Source: Bacteroidales bacterium Bact_11 (lineage in GTDB: Bacteria > Bacteroidota > Bacteroidia > Bacteroidales > UBA932). From it: DNA of 64,000 nucleotides. Made by a program: the position numbers and the translations under genes. Shown one piece after another: positions 28,707 to 38,251 of this stretch. The number at the start of each line of letters is the position of its first letter. Within the stretch, counting starts at the first letter, position 1. The stretch lies in contig LUZC01000036.1 of the NCBI GenBank assembly GCA_001603505.1, positions 1 through 64,000 of the forward strand, in the 5' to 3' direction. Under the pieces are notes generated by a model. The model was not told the origin of the DNA, searched no databases, and was given only the letters and a program-made list of their open reading frames with translations.

Positions 28707-29874
28707 ATTTTCCTTCGATGGCTTCGGCTGGAGGGAGTAGGGATGCGGCGCGGGCAGGAACGGCGCCGAACACCAGGCCGATAATGAGCGATACGGCCAC
28801 TCCGGTGAAACAGGCGCTGAGGGAGAGTGACAACGAAATGCCGACAGCAGAAGAAGACGCTGCCTGCCAGGCTCGCATCCCAAATACTCCTAACCCCGCC
28901 AGGGCGATGCCGGAGAGTCCGCCCAGGAGCGACAGTACGGCGGCTTCGCCTAAAAATTGTCCTAGGATGGTTCGGCGCCGGGCGCCGAGGGCGCGACAGA
29001 TGCCGATCTGCGTACGTCGCTCTTCCACGGAAACGAACAACATGTTGGCAATGCCGATGCCGCCCACCAGCAGCGAAAAGATACCGATAATCCAGCCCAG
29101 CCGCGCAGCCAGGGCGAAGAGTTCGTTCATTTCGTCGAGCAGGAACGAGAGCCGGTTGAGTGAAAAATCGTCGGGCGAGGAAGGCGGCAGCCGGCGATGG
29201 CTGCGCATCAGCCGCCGGACCAGCGCTGCGTCGGCCCCTGCCAAAAGGATGCTGCCGCGCAGCACGGGCCCGCGGTAGGCGGCGAAGGGAACCAGTTGCG
29301 CGCGGTCGATATCAAGAGGGCTCACAGAGCCCGCACCTGCCGGCGCGAAGACACCGATTACTTCATACCGCGCCCCGTCGATCCACAGAGCATCGCCCAC
29401 GGTGGATTCCACCTCGCATCCCACCACTACAACCGCCGCCCCGCCGTCCAGTTCGCTGTCGGTGAAGCCTCGGCCCGCCGACAGCGGCTGCTGCACCAGC
29501 AACCCCCAGTCGCCCGCCACGCCCGTGGCCGTCGGCCCATAGGCCGCGAAGGCGATACGTGAAAACGCCCTTTCACCATTGTCGCGGAGGAACCGGTAGT
29601 CCCGCCACGAAACGGGCGGACGGGCTGCATAAGCCCACCAGCGAAACACGCCATCCTCATTCAGGTCGGGCTCCAGAGGCTCCCGGTCCACGAACAGCAC
29701 ATCGCCGCCATAGGCGTCGAAACCCTCGCGGATGGCCGCCTGCAGCGAATCGACCAGCGTAAGCGCCGCTACGATGGAAAAAATGCCGATGGCCACGCCC
29801 AGCAGCGACAGCAGCGTACGGAAGCGGTCGGCCTTCAGTTCCCTGAAAGCCTGCGCCAGAAAATCATTCATCAC
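28705..29874 (-). CDS. MacB/FtsX-family ABC transporter permease
   Basis: FRELKADRFRTLLSLLGVAIGIFSIVAALTLVDSLQAAIREGFDAYGGDVLFVDREP...GGIGIANMLFVSVEERRTQIGICRALGARRRTILGQFLGEAAVLSLLGG. Confidence 0.93.
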   Translation of the reverse strand: MMNDFLAQAFRELKADRFRTLLSLLGVAIGIFSIVAALTLVDSLQAAIREGFDAYGGDVLFVDREPLEPDLNEDGVFRWWAYAARPPVSWRDYRFLRDNGERAFSRIAFAAYGPTATGVAGDWGLLVQQPLSAGRGFTDSELDGGAAVVVVGCEVESTVGDALWIDGARYEVIGVFAPAGAGSVSPLDIDRAQLVPFAAYRGPVLRGSILLAGADAALVRRLMRSHRRLPPSSPDDFSLNRLSFLLDEMNELFALAARLGWIIGIFSLLVGGIGIANMLFVSVEERRTQIGICRALGARRRTILGQFLGEAAVLSLLGGLSGIALAGLGVFGMRAWQAASSSAVGISLSLSLSACFTGVAVSLIIGLVFGAVPARAASLLPPAEAIEGK

Positions 29875-29884
29875 AAAGCTCCTT

Positions 29885-32473
29885 CTACAGTCCGATTTTC
29901 TTTTTCAGCCCCCGCAGCGCGTCGAAGGCGTCGAGCGGAGACATTTTGTTGATATCCAAACGGGCGAGTTCTTCCTTGATGTCCACGAGCAGGGGATCGT
30001 CGAGCTGGTAGAGCGAGAGCTGGACGCCCTGCGCGGCGTCGGCCGGCTCCTTTTGGGTGCGGTCGGGAGCGGAGGCCTCCAGTTCCCGGAGCTTCTTCTC
30101 GGCGCGGTAGACGACATCCGAAGGCATGCCGGCCAGACGGGCTACGTGGATGCCGAAACTATGGGCGACGCCGCCGGGCAGCAGCTTGCGCAGGAAAATC
30201 ACCTTGCCCTCCACTTCCTTGACGGAGATGTGGAAATTGTGGACGCGGTTGTATCGTTTTTCGAGTTCGTTGAGTTCGTGGTAATGGGTGGCGAAGAGCG
30301 TCTTCGCATGGGAATGGGCGTGGATGTATTCCACGATGGCCCAGGCGATCGACATACCGTCGAACGTGCTGGTGCCGCGGCCGATCTCGTCGAGCAGCAC
30401 GAGCGAGCGCTCGGAGATGTTGTTCAGGATGGTGGCCGTTTCGAGCATTTCGACCATGAAGGTCGATTCGCCCCTCGAAATGTTGTCGGACGCTCCGACG
30501 CGGGTAAAAATCTTATCGACAATGCCCATTTTCAGGCTCTCTGCCGGCACGAAACACCCTGCCTGGGCAAGGAGGCAGATCAGGGCCGTCTGTCGCAGAA
30601 ACGCCGATTTTCCGGCCATATTCGGGCCGGTAAGGATAATGATCTGCTGCTGCACGCTGTCGAGGTGCAGGTCGTTGGCCACATACTGCTCGCCTTCGGG
30701 CATCATCTGCTCGATGACGGGGTGCCGGCCCTGCTTGATGTCGAGCGACGTGGAGTCGTTGAGCGAGGGGCGGCAGTAGCCGCAGTCGTAGGCCAGCAGC
30801 GCGAATCCGGCCAACACGTCGAGTTGGGCGAGGGTGGAGGCGTTGCGCTGGATGGTGGGGATTTCAGCCTGGATGGCTGCCACCAATTCCCCGTATAGGC
30901 GGGTTTCGAGGGTGAGGATGCGTTCTTCGGCCCCGAGTATCGTCTCTTCGTAGTGTTTGAGCTCGGCGGTGATGTAGCGCTCCGCTCCCACGAGCGTCTG
31001 CTTGCGGACCCATTCGGCGGGTACTTTGTCCTTGAACGTGTTGCGCACTTCCAGGTAGTAGCCGAACACGTTGTTGTAGCCGATCTTGAGCGAACCGATG
31101 CCGGTGGCTTCGCGCTCCCGTTCCTGGATGTCGAGCAGAATCTTGCGGCCGCCGTGCAGCGTGTTGCGCAGGGTGTCGAGTTCCTCCGACACGCCCGGAG
31201 CGATGACGTCGCCTTTGCCCAGGGCGGCCGCCGCTTCGGGCAGCAGCGTCCGGGCAATGCGGTCGGACAGTGCGGTGCAGTCGTCGAGTTTTTCGCACCA
31301 GGATTCGAGTTCGGGACGGGCAATCAGCGAACGGATGGCCGCGCCGCCGCACAGCGCACGTCCCAGCTGCAGGGTTTCGCGCGGGAGAATCTTGCCCGCG
31401 GCGGCCTTGGCCACGATGCGTTCCAGGTCGCCCACTTTCGAGAGCTCCTCGCGCACCAGCGTCCGCATTTCGCCGTCGGCGAGGAAGGCATCGACCGTGT
31501 CGTAGCGCGCATTGATGCGGGCGATGTCTTTGAGCGGCATGGCGAGCCATTCGCGGAGGGTGCGTGCGCCCATCGGGCTGCAGCAGCGGCCCACCGCTTC
31601 GATGAGCGAACGGCCTTCGCTGCCCGCGAGCGACTGGAACACTTCGAGGTTGCGGAACGTGAAGCGGTCCATCCACACATAGTCGTCCTCGTCGATGCGC
31701 GAGAGGGTGCGGATGTGGCCCAGGGCGCTGTGCTGCGTCATCTCCAGGTAGTAGAGGATGGCACCTGCCGCCGCGACGCCCAGCAGCAGCGGCTCCACGC
31801 CAAAGCCCTTGAGCGTGGTGGTCTCCAGCTGCGCGCAGACCTTGCGGTAGCCCGATTCAGGCACGAAAATCCACGGGTCGAGTGGCGTAAGGCAGGCCCG
31901 CTGGCCGAACCGCTGTCGGAATCCGTCGAGGAACGAACGCTCCACCAGGATCTCCCGGGGAGAGAAGGTGCCGAGCAGCACTTCCGCGTAATCGAGCGAA
32001 CCCTGCGCGACCTTGAAGGCGCCGGTCGAGATGTCGAGGAAGGCCAGTCCGGCTTCCTTGCCGCTGAACGCGATGGCGCAGAGCCAGTTATTCTCGCCGG
32101 CCTTGAGCAGGTTGTCGTTGTAGGCCACGCCGGGCGTGACCAGTTCCGTGACCCCCCGCTTCACCAGCTTCTTGGCGAACTTCGGGTCTTCCAGCTGGTC
32201 GCACACCGCCACCTTATAGCCCGCCTGGACCAGGCGCGGCAGGTAGTTCTCCATGGCGTGGTGCGGTACGCCGGCCATTTCGATGAAGGTGCCGCCGCCC
32301 GACGACTTGCGTGTGAGCACCAGGCCCAGCACACGGCTGGCCGTGAGCGCATCGTCGCCGTAGGTCTCGTAGAAGTCGCCGACACGATAGAGCAGCAGCG
32401 CTTCGGGATGCTGTGCCTTGATCTCGAAGTACTGCTTGAGCATCGGAGTGAGCGGTGTGTTTTTCTCCTTCAT
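29885..32473 (-). CDS. mutS: DNA mismatch repair protein MutS
   Basis: TPLTPMLKQYFEIKAQHPEALLLYRVGDFYETYGDDALTASRVLGLVLTRK...GPNMAGKSAFLRQTALI...FTRVGASDNISRGESTFMVEMLETATILNN...LLDEIGRGTSTFDG. Confidence 0.98.
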   Translation of the reverse strand: MKEKNTPLTPMLKQYFEIKAQHPEALLLYRVGDFYETYGDDALTASRVLGLVLTRKSSGGGTFIEMAGVPHHAMENYLPRLVQAGYKVAVCDQLEDPKFAKKLVKRGVTELVTPGVAYNDNLLKAGENNWLCAIAFSGKEAGLAFLDISTGAFKVAQGSLDYAEVLLGTFSPREILVERSFLDGFRQRFGQRACLTPLDPWIFVPESGYRKVCAQLETTTLKGFGVEPLLLGVAAAGAILYYLEMTQHSALGHIRTLSRIDEDDYVWMDRFTFRNLEVFQSLAGSEGRSLIEAVGRCCSPMGARTLREWLAMPLKDIARINARYDTVDAFLADGEMRTLVREELSKVGDLERIVAKAAAGKILPRETLQLGRALCGGAAIRSLIARPELESWCEKLDDCTALSDRIARTLLPEAAAALGKGDVIAPGVSEELDTLRNTLHGGRKILLDIQEREREATGIGSLKIGYNNVFGYYLEVRNTFKDKVPAEWVRKQTLVGAERYITAELKHYEETILGAEERILTLETRLYGELVAAIQAEIPTIQRNASTLAQLDVLAGFALLAYDCGYCRPSLNDSTSLDIKQGRHPVIEQMMPEGEQYVANDLHLDSVQQQIIILTGPNMAGKSAFLRQTALICLLAQAGCFVPAESLKMGIVDKIFTRVGASDNISRGESTFMVEMLETATILNNISERSLVLLDEIGRGTSTFDGMSIAWAIVEYIHAHSHAKTLFATHYHELNELEKRYNRVHNFHISVKEVEGKVIFLRKLLPGGVAHSFGIHVARLAGMPSDVVYRAEKKLRELEASAPDRTQKEPADAAQGVQLSLYQLDDPLLVDIKEELARLDINKMSPLDAFDALRGLKKKIGL

Positions 32474-32510
32474 GGGTTGACAAAAATACCAAAAAATCGC
32501 CGCAGAATGT

Positions 32511-32518
32511 TATCTTTG
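32511..32518 (+). promoter_or_regulatory. -7 element TATCTTTG upstream of the serine hydrolase gene
   Basis: Matches TAnnTTTG in the divergent mutS/serine-hydrolase intergenic region. Confidence 0.5.
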
Positions 32519-32581
32519 TAGGAGAATTTTTCACTGGAATTCCCGAAATCGTCCGAAAAGAATCTGTAAAAACCCATAAAC

Positions 32582-33727
32582 ATGAAAAAACTCCTGCTTC
32601 TGGCCGGCCTGGCCGCCGTCCTGCTGCTTCCGGGATGCACCTCTCCCGCGGAAAAATTTGAAAAAGACATGGATGCATATCTTGCCGAAATCGAAGCGGC
32701 CGGCGTGAGCTGCGTCGTAGTCAAGGACAACCAGGTGATCTACCACCACAACTACGGGGTGAAAGACCTCGCCACCGGCGTGCCCGTTGACGACGAGACC
32801 CTCTTCCGCATCGCCTCCATCTCCAAGTCGTTCACCGCCACGAGCTTGCTGCAGCTGGTCGAGCAGGGCAAACTCGCCCTTACCGACGATGTGAGCGACC
32901 TGCTGGGCTTCCGCGTGCGCAACCCCAAGTTCCCCGACACGGTCATCACGCTCGAGATGCTGCTCTCGCACACCTCCAGCATCAACGACAACGAGGGCTA
33001 CTGGACCACCATCGACATCATCAATCCCGACCTCAACCCCGACGCCTACAAGTGCTACAACGACTATGAACCGGGCAGCGGCGGGTACGAATACTGCAAC
33101 CTCAACCTCAACCTGGCCGGCACCATCCTGGAACGCGTGTCGGGCGAGCGGTTCGACCAATATGTGGTCCATCACGTGCTCCGGCCGCTGGGCCTTTACG
33201 GCGGCTACTGCGTGGATTCGCTCGACGCCTCCCGCTTCGCCCACCTGTATGCGTGGAACAAGGAGGAAGGCCGTTTCATCGACAACTACGACGAGGCCTA
33301 CGCCCCGCGCAGCGAGAAGGTGGCCAACTACACGATGGGCCACGACGCCCTGATCTTCTCGCCCACGGGCGGTATGAAGATTTCCGCGCTCGACCTGGCG
33401 CGCTACATGACGATGCACATGAACTATGGCACCACGCCCGACGGCGTGCGCATCATCTCGGAAGAGAGCTCGCGTAACATGCAGGTGCCGCGTTCCGAAC
33501 CGGAACACTATGGCCTGAATCTATGGCTGGCCGACGACTATGTGCCGGGCATCACGCTGGTGGGCCACACGGGCGGCGCCTACGGCCTGAGCAGCGCCAT
33601 GTTCTTCAACCCGGAAGAGAAATACGGTTTCGTGATTATCTGCAGCGGCTCGCACGACGAGGCCGGAACCCACAACGTACTCCACCAGGGCATCGCCCGG
33701 ATGTACAAATACTTCATCGCGAAGTGA
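32582..33727 (+). CDS. class C beta-lactamase-family serine hydrolase, lipoprotein
   Basis: Lipobox LLLPGC; SxxK in FRIASISKSFTATSLLQLVEQGKL, YxN in GYEYCNLNL, LSHTSSINDNEGYW. Confidence 0.92.
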   Translation: MKKLLLLAGLAAVLLLPGCTSPAEKFEKDMDAYLAEIEAAGVSCVVVKDNQVIYHHNYGVKDLATGVPVDDETLFRIASISKSFTATSLLQLVEQGKLALTDDVSDLLGFRVRNPKFPDTVITLEMLLSHTSSINDNEGYWTTIDIINPDLNPDAYKCYNDYEPGSGGYEYCNLNLNLAGTILERVSGERFDQYVVHHVLRPLGLYGGYCVDSLDASRFAHLYAWNKEEGRFIDNYDEAYAPRSEKVANYTMGHDALIFSPTGGMKISALDLARYMTMHMNYGTTPDGVRIISEESSRNMQVPRSEPEHYGLNLWLADDYVPGITLVGHTGGAYGLSSAMFFNPEEKYGFVIICSGSHDEAGTHNVLHQGIARMYKYFIAK

Positions 33728-34557
33728 TGCAGGGCGTCCGTCCCAAGAAAGCCCTCGGGCAGCATTTCCTCACCGATCAGGGCATCGCGCAGGCCATCGT
33801 GGCGGCGCTCCGTCATCGCGGCTCCGTGCTGGAGGTCGGCCCGGGAACCGGTGTGCTGACGCAGTATCTGCTGCGCGAAAAGGATCTGCAGCTCAAGGTG
33901 GTGGAGATCGACCCGGAGTCGGTGCGCTGGCTGCTGGAGCATTATCCTGCGCTGGCGCCCAGCCTCTATGAGGCCGATTTCCTGCGGATGGACCTGACGC
34001 GGCTTTTCCCAGGCGAATTTGCCGTTATCGGCAACTTTCCGTACAACATTTCCTCGCAGATCTTCTTCAAGATCCTCGAGGTGCGCGACCATGTTCCGGA
34101 GGTGGTGTGCATGATTCAGAAAGAAGTGGCGGAGCGGCTGGCGGAGGGGCCGGGGTCGAAAACCTACGGCATCCTGTCGGTGCTGCTGCAGGCCTGGTAC
34201 GACATCGAATACCTGTTTACGGTGGGTGAAGGGTCGTTTGTGCCGCCGCCGAAAGTCAAGAGTGCGGTGATCCGGCTTACGCGTAACGGCCGCACGTCGC
34301 TCGGTTGCGACGAGACACTGTTCAAGACGGTGGTCAAGACCACGTTCAACCAGCGCCGCAAGACCATCCGCAATTCCCTGAAGCCGGTGATGGCGTCGCT
34401 GCCGCAGTTGCCCTCCTACATTCCCTATCTCGACGCCCGCCCCGAACAATTGTCGGTCGAAGAGTTCGTAGCGCTCACAAAAGCATTATCTTTGTCACAT
34501 GATGTGGCGAGAGATGATGGCGGCCCTGCTGGCCGTGGTAGTGTTTTGGAACGTTGA
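33727..34557 (+). CDS. rsmA: 16S rRNA (adenine1518/1519-N6,N6)-dimethyltransferase
   Basis: VRPKKALGQHFLTDQGIAQAIVAAL...VLEVGPGTGVLTQYL...VIGNFPYNISSQIFFKIL...FNQRRKTIRNSLK. Start at 33727 overlaps the preceding stop. Confidence 0.95.
   Translation: MQGVRPKKALGQHFLTDQGIAQAIVAALRHRGSVLEVGPGTGVLTQYLLREKDLQLKVVEIDPESVRWLLEHYPALAPSLYEADFLRMDLTRLFPGEFAVIGNFPYNISSQIFFKILEVRDHVPEVVCMIQKEVAERLAEGPGSKTYGILSVLLQAWYDIEYLFTVGEGSFVPPPKVKSAVIRLTRNGRTSLGCDETLFKTVVKTTFNQRRKTIRNSLKPVMASLPQLPSYIPYLDARPEQLSVEEFVALTKALSLSHDVARDDGGPAGRGSVLER
34487..34494 (+). promoter_or_regulatory. -7 element TATCTTTG inside the rsmA 3' coding region
   Basis: Matches TAnnTTTG; its position 5 nt upstream of the ATG would make a very short or leaderless transcript, so this is tentative. 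Confidence 0.3.
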
Positions 34558-35395
34558 GAACCTGTTTGACGTTTTCGACGACCCCCTGAAAAACGACGAT
34601 GACTTTACGACCCAGGCCGAACGGCACTGGTCGTGGCCGCGTTTTGAGCGTAAGCGCGACGGCATTGCGCAGACGCTGGTGGCCGTAGGCGATGTGGCTG
34701 GCGAACTTCCGGCGTTGGTGGGTCTCTGCGAGGTGGAGAACCGGATGGTGGTGTCGCAGCTGGTGCACAAGACGATGCTGGAAGATCTGGGATATGGTTA
34801 TGTGCACCGGGAGTCGCCCGATGCGCGCGGCATCGACGTGGCATTGCTGTACCGGCGCGACAGTTTCCGCGTGCTGGCGGTCGATTCGCTGCGGGTGCCG
34901 GGCGTGGTGACGCGGGATATCCTGTACGTTCGGCTGAAAGAGATTCCAGGAAAAGATTCTCTCCACGTCTTCGTAGTGCATCTTCCTTCGAAACTCGGCG
35001 GAGAGCGGGCAACAGATGCGCGCCGGGAGGCGGCGCTGGGCGTCCTTCAGCATGCCGTTGATTCCCTGCTGGTCGTCGAGGAGAACGCCCGCATCCTCGT
35101 GATGGGCGATTTCAACGACACCGTCGCTGCCGTCGGGGGTCTTTCAGCGCCACCGTTCGACGGCCCGCCAGCTGCTCCGGGCACACTCAAATATCACGGT
35201 CGCTGGGAGCGCATCGACCATTTCCTCGTATCTCCGTCTGTCACGGCACAGATGAATATCTTCGCCCCGGGTTTTCTGCTCGAGCCCGACGCGGCCTATC
35301 TCGGCACCAAGCCCCGCCGCACTTTCATCGGCCCCCGCTACAACGGTGGCCTTTCCGACCACCTTCCGATCTACATGAGGATACAACCGAAATAA
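34499..35395 (+). CDS. endonuclease/exonuclease/phosphatase family protein
   Basis: VVVFWNVENLFDVFDDPLKNDDDFTTQAERHWSWPRFERKRDGIAQTLVAV...PALVGLCEVENR...VFVVHLPSKLGGERATDARREAA...RILVMGDFND. Overlaps rsmA by 59 bp in another frame. Confidence 0.9.
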   Translation: MMWREMMAALLAVVVFWNVENLFDVFDDPLKNDDDFTTQAERHWSWPRFERKRDGIAQTLVAVGDVAGELPALVGLCEVENRMVVSQLVHKTMLEDLGYGYVHRESPDARGIDVALLYRRDSFRVLAVDSLRVPGVVTRDILYVRLKEIPGKDSLHVFVVHLPSKLGGERATDARREAALGVLQHAVDSLLVVEENARILVMGDFNDTVAAVGGLSAPPFDGPPAAPGTLKYHGRWERIDHFLVSPSVTAQMNIFAPGFLLEPDAAYLGTKPRRTFIGPRYNGGLSDHLPIYMRIQPK

Positions 35396-35496
35396 TTATC
35401 ACCCCAGTGTGATAATTTGCTTTTTTGACGAAAGTTTTCAGATGGTTGTGCGTACGCACATTGGCGCCGGCATAATGGCCGCAAGGCCGGCCCCTT

Positions 35497-36870
35497 TTAT
35501 TTCAGAAGTTGAAAGATCATGATGATCAGAATGGCGGCGGGGGCGACAAAGCGAAGGAGGAACAAAAGCAAATCGATGAACCACTCCGGGATAGGTAGCT
35601 TCCCTCCGTTCGTCAACTCGTCGTGCACATCTTTCTTCCCCAACTTCCAACCCACGAACAGCACGACAATCAGGCCGCCGATCAGCATCAGCACATTGGC
35701 CGATACGAAGTCGAATAGGTCGAATATCGTCTTTCCGAACAGTTTCAAGCCGTCGACCGCTCCCAGTGAAAGCGAGCACAGGCAACCTAGCGCCCAGATG
35801 GAAAGCGTGACGACGATGACGGCCGTCCGCCGCTTCATCTTGAATTCTTCGATCACAAACGCCACGATGACCTCCATTACTGAAATCGACGAAGTCAGCG
35901 CAGCCAGCAGCAGCGCCACAAAGAAGAAGATGGCGATGACGCCGCCCAGCGGCAGCTGTCCGAAGATATGGGGCAGGGTGATGAACACCAGTCCCGGACC
36001 TTCTCCCGGACTGATTCCGAACGCGAAAACGGCCGGCATGATGGCACAGCCGGCAATCAGTGCAAATACTGTGTCGGCCAGCGCCGTCTGTGCGCCCAGC
36101 GACAGGATGTTCGCATCTTTCTTTACATAAGAGCCGTAGGTGATGACCATTCCGCTGCCCAGCGACAGCGAGAAGAACGCCTGTCCCAGTGCAGCCAGGA
36201 ACGTATCGGTCGTGACTTTCGACCAATCGGGCTTGAACAGATAATCCACGCCGGCCCCTCCGCCGGGAAGCGTCAGCGAACGGATGGCGATGCCCAGGAT
36301 GATGAGGAACAACACGGGCATCATTACTTTCGAGAATTTTTCGATGCCGTTTTTCACGCCGGAGATGACAATCCCGGCCGTCAGGGCAAGGAAAATCGTA
36401 TGACAGATTAGCGGCCGCCAGGTCGATGTCGAGAAGGTGGAAAACATTGTATCGAGCGGCGCCCCGCTTTCGCGGGTAAAATCAAAGCGGACCGCCTTGA
36501 AAAGGTAATCGATACCCCAGCCGCCGACCACCGAATAGAACGACAGGATCAGCGTGCAGCAAACGATGGCGAGGATGCCGGCGAAACCCCAGCTGCCGCC
36601 CGGCGCCAAAGTCTTATAGGCGGCCCGGGCGCTGGCTTGGCTGCGACGTCCGATGATGAACTCCGACAGCAGGATAGGGAGTCCCAGCAGACAGACGAAT
36701 ACCAGATAGATCAGGATAAAGGCGGCTCCGCCGTTCTGCCCTACAAGGTAAGGGAACCTCCATAAGTTGCCCAGGCCCACGGCCGAGCCCGCGAGCGCCA
36801 CCAGGACGCCGAAAGAACTCCCGAATGAATCGCGGACGCCGGGCTGTTTGTGGCTACTTGCGTTTTTCAT
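35497..36870 (-). CDS. neurotransmitter:sodium symporter (NSS/SNF) family transporter
   Basis: RDSFGSSFGVLVALAGSAVGLGNLWRFPYLVGQNGGAAFILIYLVFVCLLGLPILLSEFIIGR...AALGQAFFSLSLGSGMVITYGSYVKKD. Confidence 0.95.
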   Translation of the reverse strand: MKNASSHKQPGVRDSFGSSFGVLVALAGSAVGLGNLWRFPYLVGQNGGAAFILIYLVFVCLLGLPILLSEFIIGRRSQASARAAYKTLAPGGSWGFAGILAIVCCTLILSFYSVVGGWGIDYLFKAVRFDFTRESGAPLDTMFSTFSTSTWRPLICHTIFLALTAGIVISGVKNGIEKFSKVMMPVLFLIILGIAIRSLTLPGGGAGVDYLFKPDWSKVTTDTFLAALGQAFFSLSLGSGMVITYGSYVKKDANILSLGAQTALADTVFALIAGCAIMPAVFAFGISPGEGPGLVFITLPHIFGQLPLGGVIAIFFFVALLLAALTSSISVMEVIVAFVIEEFKMKRRTAVIVVTLSIWALGCLCSLSLGAVDGLKLFGKTIFDLFDFVSANVLMLIGGLIVVLFVGWKLGKKDVHDELTNGGKLPIPEWFIDLLLFLLRFVAPAAILIIMIFQLLK

Positions 36871-37363
36871 AGAGCAGGAAGGTATAGTCGAACCCCGATT
36901 CGTCGTCGTGGTAGCGGATACTTCGGAAAATCTCGACCCAAAGGTCGGGATCGATGTCGGGGAAGAAGGCGTCCGCAGGCTCCACATCCGTGTGGATGCG
37001 TGTGACATACACGCGGTCGGCCCGCGCGATCATCTGCCGGTACATCATGCCGCCGCCGATGATAAAGATCTCTCCCGATCCCGCCGCCGCGGCCAGCGCG
37101 TCGTCGGGCGAGGTGAAGAACTCAGCTCCGGAAGCAAGGTCGGCCTCCGTCAGCGGCTGGTCGCTCACCACCATATTGCGCCGTCCGGGCAGGCAGCGCT
37201 CGTGGAACGACCGCCAGGTGCCCAGGCCCATGATTACGGGGTGCCCCATCGTCGTGCGCTTGAAATACTGGAAATCGGCACGGATATGCCACGGAATGAG
37301 TCCGCGGTATCCGATGGCATTGTTTTCGGCGGCTGCGCCGATCAGGCTGAGAATGTCTTTCAT
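36854..37363 (-). CDS. folA: dihydrofolate reductase
   Basis: [70 protein letters not shown]...[39 protein letters not shown]. Confidence 0.95.
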   Translation of the reverse strand: MKDILSLIGAAAENNAIGYRGLIPWHIRADFQYFKRTTMGHPVIMGLGTWRSFHERCLPGRRNMVVSDQPLTEADLASGAEFFTSPDDALAAAAGSGEIFIIGGGMMYRQMIARADRVYVTRIHTDVEPADAFFPDIDPDLWVEIFRSIRYHDDESGFDYTFLLYEKRK

Positions 37364-38154
37364 ACGGCAACGGGGGCTTTGATGGCCGGCCAGGGATCAT
37401 AACCGGTCAGGGTAAAATCTTCATACACGAAGTCGAACAGGTTCTTCCGCTCAGGGTTGAGATGCATCTGCGGGAGCGGTCGGGGCTCGCGTGTGAGCTG
37501 CAGGGCCACCTGTTCGTGATGGTTGGAATAGATGTGCACATCACCGAACGTGTGCACGAAATCGCCCGGCTGCAGGCCGCAGACCTGTGCGACCATCATG
37601 GTAAGCAGGGCGTAGGAAGCAATGTTGAATGGCACGCCGAGGAACACGTCGGCACTGCGTTGGTAAAGCTGGCAGCTGAGCCGGCCTTCGGCCACATAGA
37701 ACTGGAACAGGGAGTGGCAGGGAGGCAGCGCCATCTTGTCGACTTCCGCGGGATTCCAGGCAGAGACGATGAGGCGACGGCTGTCGGGATTGCGGCGGAT
37801 CATCTCGACAACCTGCGAAAGCTGGTCGATGCTGCGTCCGTCGGGCGCGGGCCACGAACGCCACTGATGTCCGTACACAGGCCCGAGCTCACCGTTCTCG
37901 TCGGCCCACTCGTCCCATATCGACACGCCATGGTCCTTGAGATACTTAATATTGGTATCGCCGGCAATGAACCACAAGAGTTCGTAGATGATGGATTTCA
38001 GATGGACTTTCTTGGTGGTGAGAAGCGGAAAGCCGTCCTGCAGGTTGAATCGCATCTGGTAGCCGAACAGGCTGGTGGTGCCGGTGCCGGTGCGGTCGTC
38101 CTTATAGACGCCTTCCGATTCGATTTTCCGCAGCAGATCGAGATATTGTTTCAT
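37360..38154 (-). CDS. thyA: thymidylate synthase
   Basis: [101 protein letters not shown]...[12 protein letters not shown]. Confidence 0.98.
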   Translation of the reverse strand: MKQYLDLLRKIESEGVYKDDRTGTGTTSLFGYQMRFNLQDGFPLLTTKKVHLKSIIYELLWFIAGDTNIKYLKDHGVSIWDEWADENGELGPVYGHQWRSWPAPDGRSIDQLSQVVEMIRRNPDSRRLIVSAWNPAEVDKMALPPCHSLFQFYVAEGRLSCQLYQRSADVFLGVPFNIASYALLTMMVAQVCGLQPGDFVHTFGDVHIYSNHHEQVALQLTREPRPLPQMHLNPERKNLFDFVYEDFTLTGYDPWPAIKAPVAV

Positions 38155-38201
38155 AAGAATTCAAAGTTAATTCTTTTTTGCGGAAGGTGAAAGAAAAAAC
38201 T

Positions 38202-38227
38202 AAGGGCGTCCCGACTGGGGCGCCCTT
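38202..38227. terminator. Stem-loop terminator between secDF and thyA
   Basis: AAGGGCGTCCCgactGGGGCGCCCTT stem with short flanking A/T runs. Confidence 0.65.
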
Positions 38228-38251
38228 GTTCGTTTCGGGGCAGACCTGCCG

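Noticed and set aside
33523-33726. N-terminal extension of the rsmA ORF
   Set aside because: Out-of-frame reading of the serine hydrolase; conserved RsmA sequence begins at VRPKKALGQHFL.
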